Shown one piece after another: positions 57,442 to 64,000 of a DNA stretch of 64,000 nucleotides (the stretch's first letter is position 1; each line of letters opens with the position of its first letter). The stretch covers positions 4,737 to 68,736 of the forward strand of contig CAWCPZ010000002.1 of NCBI GenBank assembly GCA_963797635.1, read 5' to 3'. A program made the position numbers and the translations under genes. The DNA comes from JAOUEA01 sp963797635. GTDB taxonomy: Bacteria > Actinomycetota > UBA4738 > HRBIN12. The notes below the pieces were generated by a model, which saw nothing but the letters and a program-made list of their open reading frames with translations, was not told the DNA's origin and did not search any database.

Positions 57442-58050
57442 GTGACCCTCATCCGCAGGCACCCCGTGCTGGGCGTGGCCGGGTTCGTCCTCCTCGTGTT
57501 CGCCGTCATCGTGGCGGCAAGCGGCTTCGTCGTGTGGCAGGAAGCCCACCACGACGACGCGAGCGACGTTGACACCGCCGACGCCATCGTCGTGCTGGGC
57601 GCGGCCCAGTACGACGGGGTTCCCTCGCCGGTGTTCCAGGGCCGGCTCGACCACGCGGCGCTCCTGTTCGAGCAGGACCGCGCGCCGACCGTGATCGTGC
57701 TCGGTGCCAACCAGCCGGGCGATCGCACCACCGAGGCCGAGGCCGGCCGGGACTACCTGATCGAGCAGGGCGTCCCGGCCGGCGCGGTCATCGCGGTCCC
57801 GGAGGGCCACACCTCGTTCGAGAGCCTGCAGGCCGCCGCGAGCACCATGCGGGAGCGTGAGCTCGAGACCGCGTTCCTGGTGTCCGACCCGTGGCACAAC
57901 GCTCGGATCGAGCGCATGGCCTCGGACCTGGGGATCGTCGGACACGCGTCGGCCACGTGGACCTCGGCGGCCAAGACCGAGGAGACCCGCATCCCGGGCT
58001 ACATCCGGGAGACGTTCGCCTACCTGGCGTACCGCATCCTCGGCCACTGA
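57442..58050 (+). CDS. YdcF-like (DUF218) membrane-anchored protein
   Basis: 202 residues. One N-terminal helix (about 9-32), then the DUF218 core: ADAIVVLGAAQYDG, EGHTSFESLQAA and VSDPWHNARIERMA. Family members act in envelope biogenesis and bind nucleotide-like ligands. Function here unproven. Own leaderless promoter. Confidence 0.82.
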   Translation: MTLIRRHPVLGVAGFVLLVFAVIVAASGFVVWQEAHHDDASDVDTADAIVVLGAAQYDGVPSPVFQGRLDHAALLFEQDRAPTVIVLGANQPGDRTTEAEAGRDYLIEQGVPAGAVIAVPEGHTSFESLQAAASTMRERELETAFLVSDPWHNARIERMASDLGIVGHASATWTSAAKTEETRIPGYIRETFAYLAYRILGH

Positions 58051-58067
58051 CGCGGGCCAGGCGCCTG

Positions 58068-58559
58068 CTAGCTGACCTTCAGGGTCCCGCGCATCCCCAT
58101 CGAGCTGTGGAACGTGCACTCGAACGGGTAGGTGCCCGGCGGCAGGTCGATCGTCACGGTGGTCGAGGATCCAGGGTCAAGGCTTGCGTCGATGTCCTCG
58201 TCGATCACGGTGAACGTGTGCGGGGTCTGCGGGTTCGTGTTCGTCAGCTCGATCGCGTCGCCGCTGTCGACCTTCACCGTCGCGGGGGAGAACTGGTAGT
58301 TGGCCACGGACACGGCCAGGGCCGCGTCGTCGTTCCCTCCCGAGTTCGATCCCGTCTCGCCCGAGTCCGAGCCGGTGTCGCCGGACCCGTAGCCGCGCCC
58401 CCCGCCGCCCTCCGAGGACGAGGAGGAGGGTGGGGACGTGGTCGTCGATCCGCCGGCAGCGGCCGGCTCATCGCTGCCGTTCGAACAGGCCGCCAGCAGC
58501 AGGACGGAGGCCAGGATCGCCGCCAGGATCGTTCGACGTCGGGTGATCGTGGTTCGCAT
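58068..58559 (-). CDS. cupredoxin lipoprotein with a Ser/Gly-rich linker
   Basis: 163 residues. Lipobox ASVLLLAAC, a long Ser/Gly/Thr linker, then a plastocyanin-like barrel. Copper ligands: His in QTPHTFTVIDE and Cys, His, Met in YPFECTFHSSMGMRG. It is the third cupredoxin of the window. ATG 58559 is preferred; ATG 58571 lies inside the -10 TAGCAT (58570-58575, reverse strand). Confidence 0.82.
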   Translation of the reverse strand: MRTTITRRRTILAAILASVLLLAACSNGSDEPAAAGGSTTTSPPSSSSSEGGGGRGYGSGDTGSDSGETGSNSGGNDDAALAVSVANYQFSPATVKVDSGDAIELTNTNPQTPHTFTVIDEDIDASLDPGSSTTVTIDLPPGTYPFECTFHSSMGMRGTLKVS

Positions 58560-58569
58560 CGTGGGTTCC

Positions 58570-58575
58570 ATGCTA
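58570..58575 (-). promoter_or_regulatory. -10 hexamer TAGCAT
   Basis: Ends ten bases before ATG 58559 on the reverse strand, predicting a leader of about four bases. It rules out ATG 58571. Confidence 0.4.
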
Positions 58576-58620
58576 GGGAGTACGGGCGAAGGCGGGCTCG
58601 GGCCTGTCGTTCCTCACCGC

Positions 58621-58626
58621 TACGAT
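58621..58626 (+). promoter_or_regulatory. -10 hexamer TACGAT, leaderless
   Basis: TACGAT ends six bases before the GTG start of dgt at 58633. Confidence 0.55.
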
Positions 58627-58632
58627 GGGTGC

Positions 58633-59658
58633 GTGAGCACCCCCGGTATCACCCCCCGAGAGCGGACCGAACAGATCGAGCACCAGGTCCTGTCGCCGCG
58701 GGCCGTCTTCGCCGACGCCACCAAGGGCCGCGATCGCGACGAGCCCCAGGACGACATCCGCACGGTCTTCCAGCGCGACCGCGACCGCATCGTCCACTCC
58801 AAGGCCTTCCGGCGGCTCAAGCACAAGACCCAGGTGTTCATGGCCCCCCAGGGCGACCACTACCGGGTGCGCCTCACCCACACGCTCGACGTCTCGCACA
58901 TCGCCAGGACCGCCGCCCGAGCCCTGCGGCTCAACGAGGACCTCACCGAAGCCATCGCCCTGGGCCACGACCTGGGCCACACCCCGTTCGGTCATCTGGG
59001 CGAGCAGGCGCTCACCCCGTTCCTGGGCCGGCCGTTCCGCCACAACGAGCAGAGCCTGCGCATCGTCGAGCACCTCGAGGACGACGGCGCGGGCCTCAAC
59101 CTCACCTGGGAGGTGCGCGACGGCATCGTGCACCACCCGTGGTCCATGCCCGAGCCCTCCACCCTCGAGGCCCAGATCGTCCGGTTCGCCGACCGCATCG
59201 CCTACGTCAATCACGACATCGACGACGCGCTCCGCGCCGGCGTGCTCGAGGCCGGCGAACTCCCGACCGGTCCCCTCGATGTGCTGGGGCACACGCACTC
59301 GCAGCGCATCGACACGTTGGTGCGCGACCTGGTCATGACCAGCGACGACCAGGACCGCATCCGGCTCTCGCCGCCGGTCTTCACGGCGCTCGATGCCCTG
59401 CGCGACTTCATGTTCGCCGAGGTCTACGTGCGCGAGAGCGCTCGCAGCGAGCACGAGAAGGCCGTGAAGCTGATCCGGGATCTGTTCCGCCACTACCTGG
59501 ATCACCCCGAGGAGCTGCCCCCCGAGTACCATCAAGCCTCGGGCGACCTGCCGACCCGCGTGGCCGACCACATCTCGGGCATGACGGACCGGTACGCGCT
59601 CCGCACGTACGAACGGCTCTTCCTTCCCCGGGGCTGGCTGTTGGAACGAGACCTGTAG
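58633..59658 (+). CDS. dgt: deoxyguanosinetriphosphate triphosphohydrolase-like protein
   Basis: 341 residues. The HD-domain metal site is HTLDVSHIARTAARAL...IALGHDLGHTPFGHLGEQAL, with the N-terminal FRRLKHKTQVF block. These enzymes remove triphosphate from dNTPs to balance pools. The dgt-dnaG-sigA order is typical of actinobacteria. dnaG follows after 31 bases and is probably in the same operon. Confidence 0.93.
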   Translation: MSTPGITPRERTEQIEHQVLSPRAVFADATKGRDRDEPQDDIRTVFQRDRDRIVHSKAFRRLKHKTQVFMAPQGDHYRVRLTHTLDVSHIARTAARALRLNEDLTEAIALGHDLGHTPFGHLGEQALTPFLGRPFRHNEQSLRIVEHLEDDGAGLNLTWEVRDGIVHHPWSMPEPSTLEAQIVRFADRIAYVNHDIDDALRAGVLEAGELPTGPLDVLGHTHSQRIDTLVRDLVMTSDDQDRIRLSPPVFTALDALRDFMFAEVYVRESARSEHEKAVKLIRDLFRHYLDHPEELPPEYHQASGDLPTRVADHISGMTDRYALRTYERLFLPRGWLLERDL

Positions 59659-59689
59659 CCACGTAGTTGCGAAGGAGGCCGCCGGGCCC

Positions 59690-61487
59690 GTGGCCGGACG
59701 CATCCGAGACGACGACATCGAAGCGGTCAAAGCGCGCACCGACATGGTCGCCCTCGCCGCGCAGTACCTCACCCTGAAGAAGGCGGGCGCCGACCGGTTC
59801 GTCGGGCTGTGTCCGTTCCATCAGGAGAAGACGCCGTCGTTCGGCATCTCGCCCTCCAAGCAGCTCTACTACTGCCACGGATGCGGGAACGGCGGCGACG
59901 CGATCCGGTTCATCCGCGAGCTGGAGCACCTCAGCTACGTCGAGGCGGTCGAGCGCCTGGCCCAGCAGGCAGGGGTGCAGCTCCGGTACGAAGGCGATTC
60001 GCCCGAGGCGCGACGCAACGCCGCCCGCAAGCACGCGTTGTACCGGGCCAACGAGCAGGCCGCCGAGCTGTTCGCGAGCATGCTCGCCGACGGCAAGGAA
60101 GCCGCCGACGCACGCACCTACGTCACCGAACGCGGCATCTCGGCCGAGTCGCTCCAGACCTTCGGGGTCGGGTTCGCGCCCGGCTATCGCGACTTCCTGC
60201 TGCGGCGGCTCAGCCAGTCGCGCGACCTCAGCCCCGAGATCCTGCTCGAGGCGGGGCTGGCCACCCGCGGCGACGACGGCCAGGTCCGCGACCGGTTCCG
60301 CGCCCGGGTGACCTTCCCCATCCACGACCTGCAGGGCCGGGGCATCGGGTTCGGCGCGCGCATCCTGCCCACCGATCAGCGAGCGAATGAGCAGGCCAAG
60401 TACCTCAACACCGCCGAGACCCCGATCTACAAGAAGCACGAGGTGCTCTACAACCTCCATCGCGCGCGTCAGGCCGTGGCGCGCGAGGGCGAGGTCTTCG
60501 TGGTCGAGGGCTACACCGACGTGATCGGGCTGGTGCAGGCCGGGATCGAGAACGCGGTCGCCACCTGCGGCACGGCGCTGGGGGAGGGGCACTTCCGCCA
60601 GCTCAGCCGGTTCGCCCAGCGCGCCATCCTCGCCTTCGACTCCGACGAGGCGGGCGCACGCGCCGCCGAGCGGGCGTTCGCCTTCCAGGAGCAGTTCCCC
60701 TCGGTCCAGGCGATGGTGATGATCATCCCCCAGGGCCTGGACCCGGCCGACTTCGTCGCCAAGCACGGAGCCGACGCCGTGAAGGAGGCCGCCAAGACCG
60801 CGCGGCCACTGATCGAGTACATGCTGCGCCGCATGATCGGCCGCGTCGATCTGTCCTCGGTCGAGGGGCAGTCGCAGGCCGTCGCCGACGCCATGCCCAT
60901 CCTCAGCAAGCTCACCGATCCCGTCCGGCGGAGCGAGTACGCCCACCTCGTGGCCGACCTGGCCGGGGTCACCGAGTCGTCGGTTCGCCAGTCGCTCGAT
61001 GCCACGGCCAAGGGCCGGCCCGCCGCGGTCGTCGTGGAATCGCCCAAGCGCATGTCGGCTCGCGACAAGCTCGAGCGCGAGATGCTGAAGCTGCTGGTTC
61101 GCGATCGCGAGGTCTACGACACCTACGGCCCGCGGCTCACCGACGAGCACTTCCGTTCGGCGAGCGCGCGCAGGGCGGTCGCCGCGCTGCAGGACGCGCG
61201 GGGGCGAGGTCGCCGTCGTCGCGGGCGGGGACGACGAGAAGCTCGCGGCCCTCGTCTCCTCCCTCGCCGTCGAACCGCTGGATTCCGAAGGCGAGCCCGG
61301 CTACGCCGCATCGGTCTGGGCGCGGCTGCAGGAGTTCGTGCTCAAGGCCAAGAGCGACGCGATGCGCATGCAGTTGCAGAAGCTCAACCCCACCACCGAC
61401 CCGGCCTACGACGAGCTGTTCAGCGAGCTGGTCCAGGTGGACGGCGAGCTCCGCCGCCTCCGGCAGAGCACCCGCAGTGCGGTCTAG
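59690..61487 (+). CDS. dnaG: DNA primase DnaG (one frame break)
   Basis: About 598 residues after removing one G near 61203 (in a run of five G), which restores GEVAVVAGGDDEKLAALV and the normal C-terminus. The zinc ribbon is CPFHQEKTPSF...YYCHGCGNGGDAI. The TOPRIM core has VVEGYTDVIGL and AFDSDEAGARAAERA. It makes primers at the replication fork and is essential, so the break should be a sequence error. GTG 59690 with GAAGGAGG upstream. Confidence 0.94.
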
Positions 61488-61530
61488 CTGGTGATTCGGG
61501 ATGGAAGGGTCGGTGGGGCGTTCCGTTCCG

Positions 61531-61536
61531 TACACT
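61531..61536 (+). promoter_or_regulatory. -10 hexamer TACACT upstream of sigA
   Basis: TACACT lies in the 83-base gap between dnaG and the sigma factor gene and gives a leader of about 30 bases. Confidence 0.35.
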
Positions 61537-61570
61537 GGGGCGTCGTGCAGCGAACCCCCGAGGAGATCCG

Positions 61571-62878
61571 TTGAGCGTTCCGGCGCGTGAGATCGCGAGC
61601 CTGGACGAGGTCAAGGAGACCATCACCGCCAAGGGGCGGGAGCGTGGCTTCGTCACCTCCGAGGACCTGCTCGAGACCGTCCCGGTCGACGACTTCACCC
61701 CCGAACAGGTCGAAGAGTTCCTGACCCAGGTCCAGGACCACCTGTCGAACGAGGGCATCGAGGTCATCGAGGTCCCCGGCGAGGAGACCGACGCCGCCAC
61801 CCAGGTGCGCATCGAGGTCGACCTGCTGAAGGCCCCCACCAACGACCCGGTGCGGATGTACCTCAAGGAGATCGGCAAGGTTCCGCTCCTCAACGCCGCC
61901 CAGGAGATCGACCTGGCGCGCCGCATCGAGGCCGGCGAACTCTCCACCTCGCTCCAGGCGATCCTGCGCGAGGACGAGAAGCCGGAGCCCAAAGCCGTCA
62001 AGCACTGCGTCGAGAAGGTCTGGGAGATCCGCGACCACCAGCTCACGGCCTTCGGCAAGGTCGAGGGCATCGGCCGCGAGAAGATCGCGAAGAGCTTCCG
62101 CCCCAAGACCGACGACGAGATGCTGGCCTGGCTCCACCGCGTCGAGCGCGACGGCCAGCTCGCCAAGCGCAAGCTGATCGAAGCGAACCTGCGCCTGGTG
62201 GTCTCGATCGCGAAGCGCTACGTGGGTCGCGGCATGTTGTTCCTCGACCTGATCCAGGAGGGCAACCTCGGCCTGATCCGCGCCGTCGAGAAGTTCGACT
62301 ACGCCAAGGGGTTCAAGTTCTCCACCTACGCCACGTGGTGGATCCGCCAGGCCATCACGCGGGCGATCGCCGACCAGGCGCGCACGATCCGCATCCCCGT
62401 GCACATGGTCGAGACCATCAACAAGCTCGTGCGCGTCCAGCGCCAACTGCTGCAGGACCTGGGCCGCGAGCCCACGCCCGACGAGATCGGCAAGGTCATG
62501 GGCATCAGCGCCGAGAAGGTGCGCGAGATCCAGAAGGTCTCGCAGGAGCCGGTCAGCCTCGAGACGCCGATCGGCGAGGAAGAGGATTCCCACCTCGGCG
62601 ACTTCATCGAGGACTCCGACGCCGTGGTGCCGGTGGACGCCGCCAGCTTCATCCTGCTGCAGGAACAGCTCGAGAGCGTGCTCCACACCCTGAGCGAGCG
62701 CGAGAAGAAGGTCATCCAGCTCCGGTTCGGGCTGGTCGACGGCCACCCTCGCACCCTCGAAGAGGTGGGACGCGAGTTCGGCGTCACGCGTGAGCGCATC
62801 CGCCAGATCGAATCCAAGACGCTTTCGAAGCTCCGCCACCCCAGCCGTTCGCAGAAACTGCGCGACTATCTGGAGTAG
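61571..62878 (+). CDS. sigA: primary RNA polymerase sigma factor (sigma-70, SigA/RpoD type)
   Basis: 435 residues. Region 1.1-like N-terminus, region 1.2 (DPVRMYLKEIGKVPLL), region 2 (LIEANLRLVVSIAKRYVGRGMLFLDLIQEGNLGLIRAVEKFDYAKGFKFSTYATWWIRQAITRAIADQ), region 3 and region 4 (RTLEEVGREFGVTRERIRQIESKTLSKLRHPSRS) are complete. It starts with a rare TTG at 61571: GAGGAG lies five bases upstream and no ATG or GTG fits. It follows dnaG, as in the macromolecular-synthesis operon of other bacteria. Confidence 0.95.
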   Translation: MSVPAREIASLDEVKETITAKGRERGFVTSEDLLETVPVDDFTPEQVEEFLTQVQDHLSNEGIEVIEVPGEETDAATQVRIEVDLLKAPTNDPVRMYLKEIGKVPLLNAAQEIDLARRIEAGELSTSLQAILREDEKPEPKAVKHCVEKVWEIRDHQLTAFGKVEGIGREKIAKSFRPKTDDEMLAWLHRVERDGQLAKRKLIEANLRLVVSIAKRYVGRGMLFLDLIQEGNLGLIRAVEKFDYAKGFKFSTYATWWIRQAITRAIADQARTIRIPVHMVETINKLVRVQRQLLQDLGREPTPDEIGKVMGISAEKVREIQKVSQEPVSLETPIGEEEDSHLGDFIEDSDAVVPVDAASFILLQEQLESVLHTLSEREKKVIQLRFGLVDGHPRTLEEVGREFGVTRERIRQIESKTLSKLRHPSRSQKLRDYLE

Positions 62879-62905
62879 GACCTCCGACCGCCCTTGCGGG
62901 GCAGC

Positions 62906-62948
62906 GCCGGACCTTCCATGACCCGCTAAGGCAGGGTCACCTTCCGGC
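62906..62948 (+). ncRNA. candidate nested stem-loop in the pilin leader
   Basis: GCCGGA (62906-62911) pairs with TCCGGC (62943-62948), and inside it TGACCC (62919-62924) pairs with GGGTCA (62934-62939). Seven bases separate the left stems and three the right stems. It lacks the conserved GCAAAGCC core of the c-di-GMP-I riboswitch. It could be a sigA terminator (though there is no T run) or part of a structured pilin leader. Confidence 0.3.
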
Positions 62949-62953
62949 CGATA

Positions 62954-62985
62954 CCTCCTTCGACGCACATCGGCGTCGACGGAGG
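62954..62985 (+). promoter_or_regulatory. hairpin sequestering the pilin ribosome-binding site
   Basis: CCTCC-T-TCGACGC at 62954-62966 pairs with GCGTCGA-C-GGAGG at 62973-62985, a 13-position stem with one mismatch and a six-base loop. GGAGG is the Shine-Dalgarno sequence, five bases before the ATG at 62991. In this fold ribosome access is blocked, suggesting control of translation by temperature, ligand or protein. Confidence 0.7.
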
Positions 62986-62990
62986 CACGG

Positions 62991-63495
62991 ATGCTGCAGA
63001 AGATGAAGACGCTGGCGGCCCGTGAGGACGGGTTCACGCTGGTCGAGCTCATGGTGGTGGTGGCGATCCTCGCCGTCCTCCTCCTGATGAGCCGTCTCGA
63101 CCTTCGCCGGCGTGAAATCGCGCGCGCAGGATTCCGCCGCCAAGCAGGGGGCCGCCAAGGCCCTGGAAACCGGCCGGATCGTGTTCACGGACCAGGCGAC
63201 CTACGCCACCGCCGATACCGCCACGCTCGCGGCAGCCGAGCCGGGCCTGCAGTTCACCGACGCGGCGGTCGGCAGCGACGATCCGAACGTGGCGAGCACC
63301 GACGTGCCGGATGCCCTGACGACCGGCCACACGTTCGTGGCGGCGGTCTACAGCGATGCGGGGAACTGCTTCTTCATCCGCGACTGGATCACGATCGGGA
63401 TCGGCTACGCGGTGCTCCGCGATGCCGCTCCCAGCGACTGCACCGCGGGGAACGCCGCTTCGGTGACGTTCGGGACGCGCTGGCCGAGCTCGTAG
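62991..63495 (+). CDS. type IV pilin-like protein (one frame break)
   Basis: About 167 residues after removing one base near 63090, restoring VSTFAGVKSRAQDSAAKQG. The prepilin peptidase site and hydrophobic N-terminal helix are G/FTLVELMVVVAILAVLLL, with Glu at position 5. The globular part has two Cys near the end (GNCFFIRDW, SDCTAG). It forms type IV pilus or pseudopilus fibres, used in adhesion, twitching or DNA uptake. No prepilin peptidase or assembly ATPase is in the window. Confidence 0.82.
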
Positions 63496-63502
63496 CGGGC
63501 GG

Positions 63503-63778
63503 TCAGTTCCAGCTGGCGTCGTTGCCGTACTCGTCGTACTCGGACAGCCGGGAACGGATCGCGACGCGCGCGCGGCGGATCGCATCGAGGCTCAGGACGC
63601 CCGCTTGATCGGCGATGCGCTGCGCCCCGCCGGACACCAGCCGGAGCGCGGGACCACCGGAAGCCTGCTCGCGCTGTGGCCCACGAACGATGTCGGGGTC
63701 GTCCTGGTGCATCGTGGTGGCGACCTTGTAGCCGATGGCGATGCCGGCGGCCACGAACAACAGTGAGCGGAGCTTCAT
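63503..63778 (-). CDS. small membrane-associated hypothetical protein
   Basis: 91 residues. One helix at the N-terminus (LLFVAAGIAIGYKVATTM), then a charged soluble tail ending with LSEYDEYGNDASWN. No family recognised. AAAGGAT lies upstream of ATG 63778. It converges with the pilin gene seven bases away. Confidence 0.6.
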   Translation of the reverse strand: MKLRSLLFVAAGIAIGYKVATTMHQDDPDIVRGPQREQASGGPALRLVSGGAQRIADQAGVLSLDAIRRARVAIRSRLSEYDEYGNDASWN

Positions 63779-63859
63779 GCCCGGATCCTTTCGGCCGATG
63801 CTTGCACGTGGGTGAGGCGGACAGCCTACCGCCATGGCGGCCGAGCGAAGGGCCACTGG

Positions 63860-63865
63860 TAGACT
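63860..63865 (+). promoter_or_regulatory. -10 hexamer TAGACT of the tRNA gene
   Basis: TAGACT lies 16 bases before the mature tRNA start, a normal distance for a short 5' leader. Confidence 0.45.
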
Positions 63866-63881
63866 GCCCGACGCTCCACCT

Positions 63882-63954
63882 TCCGGGGTAGCTCAACCGG
63901 CAGAGCGGCGGACTGTTAATCCGTAGGTTGTGGGTTCGAGTCCCACCCCCGGAG
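63882..63954 (+). tRNA. tRNA-Asn (GTT)
   Basis: 73 bases with a full cloverleaf. The acceptor pairs TCCGGGG with CCCCGGA, the T loop GGTTCGAGTC is present, and the anticodon GTT lies at 63915-63917 in the loop CTGTTAA. The discriminator is G. CCA is not encoded (CAC follows). The last 44 bases of the window show nothing further. Confidence 0.97.
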
Positions 63955-64000
63955 CACCTTTGACCAGCGGCGATGCACGTTCGTCGCTCCCTTCGCGGGT

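Noticed and set aside
62880..62990. c-di-GMP-I (GEMM) riboswitch
   Set aside because: The conserved core and paired tetraloop-receptor elements are absent; only generic stems are visible.

Overview
This is a high-GC window (about two thirds G+C by eye) with frequent GTG starts. It carries an actinobacterial housekeeping backbone: leuS, comEA-comEC, holA, rpsT, lepA, hemW, hrcA-dnaJ, phoH-ybeY-corC-cdd-era, recO-uppS, glyS, dgt, dnaG, the primary sigma factor gene and tRNA-Asn. The gene order resembles that of mycobacteria, but ppdK, cupredoxin lipoproteins, a type IV pilin, a formylglycine-type sulfatase and a deoC/aldehyde dehydrogenase operon are interleaved. This suggests a free-living, probably deep-branching actinomycete, perhaps known only from an environmental assembly. 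The genus cannot be named from the window.

Layout. 1-10.9 kb: a response regulator, small hypothetical and membrane proteins, a Tat-exported PHP-type protein, an exported beta-propeller with an SGNH hydrolase, a saccharopine dehydrogenase-like gene, an SRPBCC protein and a PAS-PAS-GGDEF-EAL protein. 10.9-16.5 kb: leuS and the DNA-uptake genes comEA-comEC. 16.5-23.2 kb: an accessory stretch of single, mostly unrelated genes (serine hydrolase, acetyltransferase, aminoglycoside-phosphotransferase-like gene, small kinase, cupin, truncated haemoglobin) with hypothetical genes and remnants. 23.3-27.5 kb: holA, rpsT, lepA, hemW. 27.5-32.6 kb: an ECF-type sigma factor with a membrane partner, a sulfatase, and a zinc-ribbon membrane protein whose 3' part is duplicated around a broken inverted gene. 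32.6-39.3 kb: a CIRCE-controlled hrcA-dnaJ, HIT, and a tightly overlapped phoH-ybeY-corC-cdd-era operon. 39.3-45.6 kb: two cupredoxins, deoC with a split ALDH16-like pair, a flavin-type oxidase fold protein and a McrB-like ATPase with a short DUF2357-like partner. 45.7-64 kb: recO-uppS, glyS, a metalloprotease-like lipoprotein, a lipase-like lipoprotein, VapBC, ppdK, an NlpC/P60 operon, YdcF, a third cupredoxin, dgt, dnaG, sigA, a pilin and tRNA-Asn.

Two patterns run through the whole window. First, about twenty genes, including essential ones (holA, dnaG), are interrupted by frame changes, and 27 of the 28 changes I could place are net +1. After removing one base per change, every fully placed gene becomes a whole number of codons of normal family length. 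This looks like insertion-biased residual sequencing error rather than decay. I therefore annotate such genes as single CDSs spanning the break and give corrected lengths. Second, many genes have a TANNNT -10-like hexamer ending 6-8 bases before the start codon, the signature of leaderless transcripts. Short overlaps (ATGA, GTGA) define the translationally coupled operons.

Most unusual items: a strong hairpin that pairs the pilin ribosome-binding site with an upstream CCTCC; the diverged duplication flanking a broken inverted gene at 30.9-32.6 kb; the McrB-like/DUF2357 stub pair; the split ALDH16-like pair; and a Tat-exported protein that seems to start with CTG.
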